Of a stretch of 64,000 nucleotides of DNA, positions 54,863 through 64,000 are shown piece after piece. Under the pieces are notes generated by a model. The model searched no databases, was not told the origin of the DNA, and worked only from the letters and a program-made list of their open reading frames with translations. Position 1 is the first letter of the stretch, and each line of letters begins with the position of its first letter. This DNA comes from Triticum aestivum (taxonomy: Eukaryota > Streptophyta > Magnoliopsida > Poales > Poaceae), in the NCBI RefSeq assembly GCF_018294505.1, contig NC_057808.1, forward strand, positions 225,863,684 through 225,927,683. The letters are read 5' to 3'. The position numbers were made by a program, and so were the translations under genes.

Positions 54863-55350
54863 TGGGTTAAGGGGTTCCTCGGTGTCGATGGAACCCTAAA
54901 TAGCAAGTATCGTCGGTGCGCGATACATATGGCCGTCGGTGTCGAACACTACATCCACGTCCCACAAGTGACACCGGCGTCCGGCGTCCCACAGCAACAG
55001 TTCTCGGCGTCAATGGTGGTCGGACACCATTGCGAATTTGTCTTGCAGCATCTGTGATGACGTTAAAAGGCAAGTGTTGAAACTTGAAACACCCAAACTG
55101 ACTCAAGTCGGTTTGGTTGTTTGAACTTTCAAAACTTGGCTTTAATCCTCATCGCAAAGGCTGCCAGACAAATTCACCAAGGTGTTCGACCGTCATCGGC
55201 CACCAGAACTATTGTTGCGGGATGCGGGGCGCCGGCTTCACTTGTGGGATGTGGATCTAGTGTTCAATGCCGAGCGCCACATGTATCTCGTACCGATGAT
55301 ACTTGCTATTTAGGGTTCCATCGACGTTAAGGAACCCCCTAACCCGCTCA
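54863..55350. repeat. Long imperfect inverted repeat 1 upstream of TNP2
   Basis: Arms of about 240 nt meet near 55100 with almost no spacer. Both arms carry GGTTCC...GTCGATGGAACCCTAA, AATAGCAAGTATC and TCCCACAAGTG in mirrored order, about 80 percent alike by eye. A transcript through it would form a long hairpin. Confidence 0.85.
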
Positions 55351-55691
55351 TCCTGTTGTAAATATTTAGTTAGGTCGATGGAAAAAACAAAATTGCTATA
55401 TTACTCATCTTTCGATTTAAATGTGCAGTTTTATTATCGTTGTGAGGGTCTAGTGTTCGACGAGCTCTGCCCCTGTGTTCATGGGTGAGCACAAATGACA
55501 TCTCCTCCTCCCCCTTCATTTGCTCTGTTTCGGTCTTCGTGCCGATGAAACTTCCTAGCTATAGGTGTCTTCAATCATCAGTATGCGTGACCACTATGCA
55601 TCTCCCATTCGAAAGGATTACATCTATAAATATGCATGCATTTGCATATTTATAACCGTGATTCTTTCGAATTTTCCAACGTTATCCATGG

Positions 55692-55916
55692 ACAGCCCGA
55701 GTATGTGTAGATTGGGTTCGTTTTCCCATATGCTCTGCTCCGGATCCGATGTAGAATTTTGTCAGTGCCTCCCTGTTGTTTTCCGGGTACACATCCTCTC
55801 TGCTTATTGCCGAGACATGTATCAGGAGAACAGCGGGGAGGTGCTGCCAAAATTTTGCGTCAGATCCGGAGCAGAGCATGGGAAAACGAACCCAATCTAC
55901 ACATACTCGGGTGGGA
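55692..55916. repeat. Inverted repeat 2 upstream of TNP2
   Basis: Arms of about 100 nt (left about 55694-55795, right about 55815-55914) share GAGTATGTGTAGATTGGGTT and CTCTGCTCCGGATC in mirrored order, with about 20 nt between. Confidence 0.85.
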
Positions 55917-56044
55917 TTAGAACCTATCTTTAGCTATTAGCGTCTAGGTTGCATGGACGTAATAAAAGTGACAAACTCCATTAACTGATGAATATATACA
56001 TGCTGATTTATATATATTTCTTATGTGTCCAGTAGCTAGGCAAG

Positions 56045-59000
56045 ATGACTGATCGTGCGTGGATGTACACTGGTCACACTAGTCAGGAAAACATGACCAT
56101 TGAATGGTTAACAAAAACCAAGGGGTTTTTGAGAGCCGCATTTGCAAATGGCCAGAGGACAACATGGTGCCCCTGTGCCGGGTGCAACAATTGGCACAAG
56201 AGAACAGAGGATGAAATGGGCAAACACCTGCAGAAGAGGGGTTTTACGCCAGATTATACAGTGTGGACATTTCATGGCGAGTCTGCCCAACGTGCCAGAG
56301 CTGAGGTGCTTTGTCGTCGCACCGAGGAGCATGGTACCGGGATGCAAGACATGGTGCAAGACTTTGATGATGCTCGGGACTCGAACGATGAGATGGAGGA
56401 ATTTGCAAAGGCCTTCAATGAAATGTTGGAGTCTTCAAAACGTCCTCTCCACAAGCACACTGAGCTTTCTCAACTGGATGCCATCTCACAAATAATGGCT
56501 CTAAAGGCTCAATTCAACTTGGGCAGAGAATGCTACAACGCAATGATGACAGTATTTGGACGTTTTCCACCCAAAGGCCATGTACTACCTGCAAACATGT
56601 ACCAGTCAGACAAAATCCTCCGTGCTCTTAAGATGCCCTATGAGAAGATACATGTCTGTGAGAAAGGATGTGCCTTATTTAGGCTTCAGTATGCGGACTT
56701 GAACTATTGTCCTATTTACAAGTCATCCAGGCATGTTGTGGTAGACAACGGTATGGGTGAGAAGACGCAGACCAAAATCCCCGTTAATGTTCTTCGGTAT
56801 ATGCCAATCGCACCAAGACTTCAACGTCTTTTCATGGTCGAAGATACGGCCAGACAGATGACATGGCACAAAACGGGCAAAAGAACCCAACTAGATGCAG
56901 ATGGGAAGCTGATGATGGTGCACACATCGGACGGTGAATCATGGAAGAGCTTCGATGCATTACATGATGACAAAGCGGCAGATCCGAGGCATCCTCGAGT
57001 CGGCATCAGCACGGATGGGTTCAGTGTGTTTGGTCTGACGGCAGCCCAATACAGTTGTTGGCCCGTATTTGTCTTTCCACTCAATCTCCCCCCCCCGGAC
57101 AGATTATGCAAAGAAAGAACATTTTCCTGACGTTGATAATTCCAGGGCCCAACTATCCGGGGAAGAATATGAATGTGTACATGCAGCCGCTGAAGGACGA
57201 ATTGCAAGAAGCCTGGGATAATGGGTTCAAGACATACGACGCCTTTAGCAAACGGAACTTCATAATGCATGTCTGGTACATGTACTCAACGCATGACTTG
57301 CCGGTGTATGCGCTATTCGTTGGCTGGTGTCTGCATGGAAGGTTCCCGTGCCCCACATGCAAGGGAGCTCTTGAGTTTCGTTTGCTTCAGGCCGGTCATA
57401 AGTTTTCTTGCTTTGACATGCATAGACAGTTCCTGGATCCTCGCCATAAGTTCAGGAAAGACAAGAAGAACTTCATCAGAGGTAGAGTTGTCAAAAACTC
57501 TGCACCACCTGCGTTGACAGGCCAAGAGACCCTGGATCAGTTAAACGCTCTCGAGACAGATCTAGAGCGTCCAGGGTATTTCAAGGGGTATAATTCGAAA
57601 CACGCCTGGACTCACAAGACATGCTTGTGGGATCTGCCTTACTTCAAAGACCTCCTTTTCCCACACAACATCGACGTGATGCACACTGAGAAGAATATCG
57701 CCGAGGCACTTTTTGGTACATTGTTTGGCATAGATGGGAAGTCAAAGGATAATACTAAGGCTAGAGTCGATCTGGAGGCGCTATGTGATAGGCCGTTACA
57801 AAACATGAAAGAACCGAAAGGAAAGCAGAACTGGACAAAGCCAAAGGCATGGTTCAATCTTGGAAGGCCAACTATGAGGGAAATTATCTTGTGGGTGCAA
57901 CAGCAGTTGATGTTCCCCGATGGGTATTCAGCGAATCTAAAGAGGGGGGCGAGTCTTGATAAATTGAAGATATTTGGTCTCAAGAGTCATGATTGGCACA
58001 TATGGATTGAGCGGGTAATGCCGATGATGTTGCGTGGCTTCATCCCTGAGGATGAATGGCCAGTACTGGCAAAGCTGAGCTATTTCTTCTGTGTTCTTTG
58101 TGCGAAAGACTATCGCCTGGCCTGCTAGGAGAAATGGAAGAGTTGGCGCTGGAGTTGATCTGCAAGTTAGAGAAGATCTTTCCGCCGGGCTTCTTTAATC
58201 CAATGCGGCACTTGATTTTGCATCTCCCAACCAAGGCAAGATTGGAGCGGCCCGTCCAAAATCGTTGGTGCTACGCCACTGAGAGGATGAACAAGACGCT
58301 ACAAGCAAAATGTAAAAATAAATGTAGAATTGAAGCATCGATGGCTGAGGCATTCATTACTGAGTAGGCGGCAAACTTCGTGACAGCACACTACGAAGCC
58401 AAAAATCGTCATTTGCATGATCCGAAGCCTTGGTACAATGCTGACGAACCTAAAAAGGGTGGATCCAACCTCAGCTTATTCAAAGGGGATCTCGCACCAG
58501 CCGGTGCTTCTAATTCCTTAACATTGGATTTCGAAGAATGGCATATCATTTCGTTGTATATCTTCACCAACCTAACAGAAATGCGGCCGTACATCGAGTA
58601 AGTTCTCGGTACATTGTTTCGCAACTTCTAATTACTTTGAATTGCTCTTATTCCCGGATAAATTTGATATAGTCAATACGTCGCCAAATTCCCATATGGA
58701 GCGGTGATCCAAAAGGATTCCGTCGAAGAGTATGAGCTTCTGGCAAAGCATGGAGGCTGCTATCCCAGTTTCATCTCTTGGTTCAAACAAACGATAATTT
58801 CCATTATACTATTTCATTTCTTCCTCTAATTTGTGGCTAATGCAACAATCCCTTTCGTATTAAACTTGTAGGTTAATTCAAAGTTAATGGACGCCGAATT
58901 GAGACAAGTCGCTAATGGTTTTGACTTTAAGGTCCGTTCATTTGACAAATACGACATCAACGGGTATCCCTTTCGTACCTATGGCAAAGAGCTATCTATG

Positions 59001-59714
59001 GCCGACCGAAATTCTACAAATTGTTGTGTCTCTGCTATCGGCGAAGGAGATACCGAGTATTATGGAAGAGTTGAAGCAATTTATGAACTTCAATTCTATG
59101 GTGCAAACCCACCAAACATCGTAGTCTTCAAATGTTATTGGTTCCAGCCGAAGGAGACTAGAAGGACTCATGAACACTTAGGGCTAGTGGAAATCAAACA
59201 AAGCACCCATTTGGATGTTCCCGATGTCTATATTATGGCTCAACAGGCAGCCCAAGTTTTCTATCTACCGTGGGCCTGTCAAAGTGATCCAAATCTCAAT
59301 GGTTGGGATGTCGTTTGTGAAGTGCCGCCACGTGTTAGACCACCCCCCCCCAATGAAGAGGATTATGTACCTCACATTAACCAAGACACATATGAAGGAG
59401 AATTCTTCCAAGAAACACGTCTTTCCAAAAAACATTTCAAGAACCGCTCTACTTCACCCCAGAACATTGAAGTAGACAGCGACAGTGAACCCGACTTCAC
59501 CCCTGAGCCGGAACAAGAAGAGCCTGAACTAGAAGAGGTTACTGCTGCGGATGACCTGTCAATGCTTGATCGATTACGTAAAGGTGGCTTTCCACATGAT
59601 GATGCATTTATTAATGATGATGATGATGAGCACGTCATTACCGATAGTGATGATGATGATGCATTTATTGATCCCGGAGCATTTATTGAACCCGGCGATC
59701 CAGATTATTATTAG
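56045..59714 (+). pseudogene. TNP2-type CACTA transposase, three lesions
   Basis: ATG at 56045. The N-terminal transposase-associated domain (about residues 4-80: AWMYTGHTSQENMT, WCPCAGCNNW, HLQKRGFTPDYTVW) is followed by the TNP2 catalytic region with GISTDGFSVFG (near 57005) and NIDVMHTEKNIAEALF (near 57670), then a DUF4218-like part (KLEKIFPPGFFNPMRHLILH, 58170-58220). After an intron at about 58598-58672 come QYVAKFPYGAVIQKDSVEEY and, from about 58872, a DUF4216-like C-terminus with an acidic Asp-rich tail ending at 59714. Lesions: a frameshift in the C run near 57090, another near 58095, and TAG at about 58363. Its job would be cutting and joining the element ends; this copy should be inactive. 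Confidence 0.88.
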
Positions 59715-59822
59715 GTATTCAATTTTTTATGTTGTACTTGATTTATATTGTTACTTGTATGATTTATATAGTTACTTGTATAATTTTATTACTCTATATC
59801 ATTGTTTCTTATACATAGTGCC

Positions 59823-60253
59823 ATGGTCTTGATGTCCGTCCCCGGCGGCCCTCGCCCGCTTTATGATTCGGATGTGGTAAATTCTCTTTCATAACTATTT
59901 GTTGCATTTTGCATTTTTGACAATTATGGCCATCAAGTTGACATAGAGATATTTTAATCTAGGAGTTATGTGAACCGGAATTTGAAGAAGAAAATGAGTA
60001 TTTGAAAGAAAAAATTAAAAGAATTCAAGAAGAGAAGATGACATTGGAGTTGTATGTTGCTGATGTCGTCGATGATCACAAGATGAAGATGAATGCAATG
60101 CTCTTGAAGATGGATGCAATGCTCCTGAAGCTTAAGAAGATTAGAAAATATGCCATTGATAATGAGGCTTGGTATCATTATGACGTTGGATCAATTGTTA
60201 CCTTAGTTGCTATCTTCATCACATTTGTTGTGATGAGGGTAAGTTTTCTCTAG
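59823..60253 (+). CDS. Second CACTA gene: small coiled-coil protein with C-terminal membrane segment
   Basis: Exon 1 59823-59876 (MVLMSVPGGPRPLYDSDV), donor GTAAAT at 59877, acceptor TCTAG at 59958-59962, exon 2 59963-60253. The frame joins without a break, giving about 114 residues. A Glu/Lys-rich coiled coil (about residues 25-75, with KEKIKRIQEEKMTLEL and repeated MKMNAMLLKMDAMLLKLKKI) precedes one hydrophobic segment (SIVTLVAIFITFVVMRV) near the C-terminus. It lies about 110 bp after the transposase stop on the same strand. It shows no lesion, unlike its neighbour. The function is unknown; it could be an accessory factor. The splice sites are inferred. Confidence 0.55.
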
Positions 60254-61066
60254 TGTTTTGCTTTACAAATGGATACTTAGCTTATTTTCCTCCTAAATGG
60301 CATAATTACCTAAGTTAGATAAAAATGAGCTATACTTAGCTTCTTCAGTTCATTTATGACATACTTAGCTTACTTAGGTAAAAAATGGCATGATAATCTT
60401 TGCTACCTCCAAAATGATATAGACTTAGCTTATTTTCCTCGAAAATGACATAATAACCATACTAAGCTCCAAAATGACCTATTTACCTAGCTTAGCTCTA
60501 AAATGACCTACACTTAGCATTTTTACCTAGCTTAGAAATAAAATGGCATTTTTACCTACCTTAGTTAGAAGAAGAAGAAGATAAAGAAGAGGAGAGTAGA
60601 AAAAGAAAGAGAAGAAAAAATTCTTCTTCTTCTTCTTTTTTCTTCTTCTAACTAGTCTTCTTCTTCTTCTAACTTTCTTCTTTCCCAATTTGCAGATTTG
60701 CTTTAGATGAGGAAGCTTGCATTGATGGAGTCTACTCTTCTCTTTATGCTTCCTTCTTGTTTTAATTTTGTAGGATGAACAATGTGAAACTTGCTACCTA
60801 TAGATGTATGTATGGATGAAACCATTGTATGCTTGTTGTTGGATATGTCGGCTAGCTATATATGTTGCATATGGACTTTTGATTTGCTATGTATATGTGT
60901 TGAATGATCATGTCCATATGGCAGGGATATGATTTGGTATGTATACGTGTTGGTATGTAATATGTGTTGGTATGCTTGTCAAAAGTATTTTCATATGTGC
61001 ATATATATATATATGTGAAATTGAATGAGTTTAAGAAAAATCAGAGAAAACAGGGGCTATACAGGC
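60254..61066 (+). other. E 3' noncoding region with degenerate tandem words
   Basis: 60280-60570 repeats AAAATG(A/G)C(A/C)T and TACTTAGCTTA-type words about ten times. 60561-60680 is a GAA/CTT foldback: AGTTAGAAGAAGAA pairs with TTCTTCTTCTAACT. 60680-61020 is AT-rich with TATG words. No ORF. Confidence 0.6.
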
Positions 61067-61576
61067 TCTTTGTCGTCAGCTGGCAGACGGCAAAGAGCTT
61101 TGCCATCAAACAGCCGATGGCAAATATGCCACGTGTCAGCTACCTGTGCAACCTGGGGCAATAGGCTGGCTATTTGGATGCTTTGCCGTCTGCTGGCAGA
61201 CGACAAAGACCATTGCATCTTTGCCGTCAGCCAGCAGACGGCAAAGAAATCAAATAGGCCAGCCCCCCAGGTGCTGCCACATGGACAGCTATGCCGCCGG
61301 CTGGCGGACGGCAAATATGCAAAGGTCTTTGCCGTCTGCCAGCGGACGACACATATGCAAAGGTCTTTGCCGTCTGGCACACCATTAACCCACTAACGGC
61401 CTGTAGCTGACACAACTGTCGTCCAGGTCCTTTGCCGTCTGCTGGCGGACGGCAAAGACCATTTCATCTTTGCCGTCCGCCAGCACACGGCAAAGATGCC
61501 TTTGTCGTAGCTCGTTCAGCCGGACCTGTTGCCGTCCGTCGGGCATGGCTTTGCCGTCAGCCATGGTAGACGGCAA
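61067..61576 (+). repeat. Right subterminal repeats of E
   Basis: About 20 TTTGCCGTC or GACGGCAAA words, many as palindromes such as CTTTGCCGTCTGCTGGCAG. ORFs across them are repeat by-products. Confidence 0.85.
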
Positions 61577-61599
61577 AGTTCCTGATTCCTGTAGTGCAC

Positions 61600-61894
61600 T
61601 ATTAAAAAGCCTATGGGAAGAACTAATGATGTTCTTATTCTTGCAAATAGGAATTATGTGCCCATAGATTTTATTGTTCTTGATGTTGATTGCAATCCAT
61701 CTTGTCCAATTATTCTTGGTAGACCGTTTTTACGTACTATTGGTGTCGTGATTGATACAAAAGAAGGCATTATTAAATTCCAATTTCCACTAAGGAAGGA
61801 TATGGAACACTTCCCTAGAACAAGAATTAGGCCACCTTATGAATCAATCATGAGGGCATCTTATGGATCTAGAAACAAAGATTACAACACTTAG
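61600..61894 (+). pseudogene. Athila protease, C-terminal part (element F)
   Basis: Continues 54028 in frame: IKKPMGRTNDVLIL, then DCNPSCPIILGRPFLRTIGV (the ILGRPFL hallmark), ending at TAG after NKDYNT. No RT frame follows, so the polyprotein ends here. Confidence 0.85.
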
Positions 61895-61908
61895 ATCCTT
61901 TGCGTTAT

Positions 61909-61957
61909 GCCTAGCTAGGGGCGTAAAACGATAGTGCTTGTTGGGAGGCAATCCAAC
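61909..61957 (+). other. Conserved hairpin block after the protease stop (F copy)
   Basis: CCTAGCTAGGGGCGTAAAAC, then GATAGTGCTTGTTGGGAGGCAATCCAAC. GTTGGG pairs with TCCAAC with one G-U pair. It starts about 15 nt after the stop codon. Confidence 0.6.
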
Positions 61958-64000
61958 TTGTATCTTTTTGCTTCTTGGTTTTCTTGCTGTTTTCAATAAA
62001 ATACCCAATTATGCCTCTGTTTAGATGTGTTTCTGTGGTTTAAATTAGTGTTTGTTCCAAGCAAAGCCTTTGGGATCATGTTGAGTGATAGTTGATTTGA
62101 TCTTGCTGAAAAACAGAAACTTTTGCGTCCAGAAAAATAATTTTTAAAAATCATAGAAGCAACAAAAAATTCTGAATTTTTACAGGAGATTGATATACAA
62201 ATTTCTAATGTTGTCCCAATTCTTCAGAATTTTTGGAGTTACAGGAGTATTCGAAATATCTAGATCGCTACAGGCTGTTCTGTTTTTGACAGATTCTGTT
62301 TTCTTTGCGTTGTGTGCTTGTTTTGATGATTCTATGGTTCTCTTTCAAGAGTTCTTGCCATATAAAAGTTTGAATACAAAGATATAATGCAAAAAAATAT
62401 GAATGGTTTTGCAACAGTACTTATAGTAGTGATTTGTTTTCTTATACTAACGGATCTCACGAAGGTTTTGTTGAGTTTTGTGTGATTGAAGTTTTCAAGT
62501 TTTGGGTGAGATCGCTATGGATGAAGGAATAAGTATTAGCAAAAGGCTAAGCATGGGGATGCCCATGGCACCCCAAGATAATATTCAAGAAGTATCAAGT
62601 AACTAAGCTTGGGGATGCCCCCGAGTGGCATCCCCTCTTTCTTCTAACAACCATCGGTATTTTACTTGGAGCTATATTTTTATTCGTCACATATTATGAG
62701 TTTTGCGTGGAGCGTCTTGTATGATTTGAGTCTTTACTTGTTTTGCTTTTTATTTTAGGTCATGAATCCTTGCAGGACACACCTATTTGAGAGAGCCAAA
62801 ATTATGTTATGACTTGTTCGAATTGCTCTCTATGCTTCACTTAAATCTTTATGAGCTATGGAATTGCTCCAGTGCTTCACTTATATCTTTTTGAGCACAC
62901 TGTGCTTTAGTATTTTTGAAAAATGCTCTCATGCTTCACTTAGATTTATTTGAGAGTTATTAAAAAATTTAAGAAATTCTCTCTTGCTTCACATAAATTA
63001 ATTTGAGAGAAAGAAATATGATGCTCATGTTATTCACTTATATTTGTTTGAGCTTATTAAAAGCAAGATATGAAACTAGTTCCAAAGTGATAGATATCCA
63101 AGGAGGATATAATAAAAACTTTCATGAAGATCATTGGACAAAATAAACTTGATTCCTTGTAATAGTTTTGAGATATGATGATAGTGATATGTGAGTCATG
63201 TGGATGAGTAATTATGCTTTAGTACGAATATTGGTGTTAAGGTTTGTGATTCCCTAAGCAAGCACGAAAGTCAATAGTTATGCAATGAAATTACATCCTA
63301 CTTGTGGTGCATTATTCGGTGTTAGTTATGCTTAATGCTCGCTTATGAGATTTTTCGTTTCTTGGTTGGATGCTTCTCAATCTTTTGCTAGCCTTCATTT
63401 GCACTAAGTATGATCACTACTTGTGCATCCAAAATCCTTTAAAGCAGTTTTTGCCACATGTGTCCACTATACCTACCTATATGCGGTATTCTTTTGCCAT
63501 CCTAAGCAAATTGGTATGTGCCATCTCTAATTTTCAAAATAAACTTCTCTTTTGTGTGCTCGTACCGCTCGTGAAACGGTAGGGGGTCGCTGATATATTT
63601 CCGTGCTAGATATGTTATTCTCAAGATAAGTGTTTATTCACTTCTCATTGCACGAGAGTACGGCAAAGGTATTAGGGATGCCCAGTCCCGAAATGAAAAA
63701 TGAATTTACTTTATGTTGTCAAATAATAAATTCCTTGGAAAGTGTTGGTATGGAATGCCCCCGTGGATACGACTAGCCATGGAAAGTGAAAGTATGGTTG
63801 AAAAAGGAATAAACTTTATTTTCTGTTTGGGAACCGCCTATGATATATCTAGCATGGAAAGTATTGGGAACTACTCAATCGTTTTCGTTGACAAGAAAAG
63901 CATGCCACCCAAAATGTTTTATCTCTATCTTTTTCGCTTTGAGCTCTGGCACCTCTACAAATCCCTACATCCCTCCGCGAAGAGCCTTTCTATTTACTTT
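61958..64000 (+). mobile_element. 3' noncoding domain of element F (cut by window edge)
   Basis: Co-linear with 25589-27640 of A: AAAACAGAAACTTTTG (62110), TTTCAAGTTTTGGGTGAGA (near 62491), AAGCTTGGGGATGCC (62605), the stem-loop array, the ACCGCTCGTGAAACGGT hairpin (63564-63580) and the FELWHL words at the right edge (about 63938-63955). Confidence 0.65.
62824..63053 (+). other. Array of five related stem-loops with TTCACTTAnAT loop (F copy)
   Basis: Unit 1: GCTC 62825-62828 with GAGC 62853-62856. Unit 2: TGCTC 62865-62869 with GAGCA 62893-62897. Unit 3: CTCTC 62926-62930 with GAGAG 62952-62956. Unit 4: TTCTCTC 62977-62983 with GAGAGAA 63005-63011. Unit 5: GCTC 63023-63026 with GAGC 63050-63053. 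All five keep both arms, including unit 5, whose left arm has decayed in A. Confidence 0.65.

Larger units (their letters stand above)
54029..61596 (+). mobile_element. CACTA transposon E (7.57 kb), TSD CAC
   Basis: Left end CACTACTGGAATCAGG and right end CCTGATTCCTGTAGTG are inverted repeats with one mismatch. CAC flanks both (54026-54028 and 61597-61599). Subterminal regions are full of TTTGCCGTC palindromes. Inside are a TNP2-type transposase with lesions, a second small gene, two long foldbacks and GAA/CTT tracts. It is inserted in the protease of F. Family name not recalled with confidence. Confidence 0.95.
50490..64000 (+). mobile_element. S element F (Athila-type) running off the right edge, split by CACTA E
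   Basis: 5' LTR, Asp-type PBS, gag, protease (split by E), hairpin block, stem-loop array and FELWHL region follow in order. The polypurine tract and 3' LTR lie beyond the window. Unlike A it keeps nearly the whole gag and protease, but the protease frame ends at 61894 without RT, so it too appears pol-less. It is inserted in H2 after TCGCC (50485-50489). Confidence 0.85.

Noticed and set aside
61025..61396. ORFs on both strands in the right end of E
   Set aside because: They cross TTTGCCGTC subterminal palindromes; repeat by-products.
1..64000. CRISPR arrays, operons and bacterial-type genes
   Set aside because: No regular direct repeats with unique spacers. Sequence, introns, LTRs and CACTA features are those of a plant genome.

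Overview
This window looks like intergenic DNA from a Triticeae grass (wheat, Aegilops, rye or barley type). I see no convincing host gene, tRNA or rRNA. Nearly every base can be assigned to nested transposable elements. The evidence is: a Copia element with the LTR ends and polyprotein of the wheat/barley Angela family; several Athila-clade Gypsy LTRs that start TGATACGTCTCC and use a tRNA-Asp primer site, as in the Sabrina/WHAM/Fatima group; PIF/Harbinger remnants; and a CACTA element with subterminal TTTGCCGTC palindromes. Family names come from memory and need a TREP search.

Layout. 2-1598 is an Athila-type LTR (here called S), probably the 3' LTR of an element lying off the left edge. 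1651-3487 plus 17513-18306 is one Harbinger element (H1), split by a scrambled block of Athila-type pieces at 3488-17512. That block holds an S-LTR fragment, a minus-strand internal-LTR-internal unit (F2), a plus-strand element G with a mosaic LTR, and a 2.95-kb segment (9438-12387) copied from 18428-21377. 18307-18870 plus 50356-50489 is a second Harbinger remnant (H2). It is split by element B (18871-50355, minus strand), an Athila element of about 9.5 kb once its insertions are removed. B carries gag, protease and one extra ORF but no visible RT or integrase. B itself holds three insertions: A (23187-29589, a complete small S element, TSD GAAGT), C (30844-39549, Angela-like Copia, minus, TSD ATATC) and D (42501-49378, a pol-less LTR element, minus, 8-bp flanking repeat). 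From 50490 to the right edge runs another S element, F, whose protease frame is split cleanly by a 7.57-kb CACTA transposon E (54029-61596, TSD CAC).

How the parts relate. The S, F2/G and B elements appear to be pol-less parasites that keep gag/protease-like or acidic ORFs plus long 3' noncoding regions. They would need RT and integrase from autonomous Athila relatives. C is a once-autonomous Copia that is now dead: it has frameshifts, an in-frame stop, no RT motif A aspartate and a damaged zinc knuckle. E encodes a broken TNP2 transposase and a small, apparently intact coiled-coil/membrane protein.

The most interesting signal is in the 3' noncoding regions of the pol-less Athila elements. 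They carry a family of short stem-loops with a near-constant loop (TTCACTTAnAT) and stems that differ between units yet stay complementary. There is also a second hairpin just after the ORF stop and repeated copies of the polypurine-tract motif. The compensatory stem changes suggest selection on RNA structure in sequence usually dismissed as filler.
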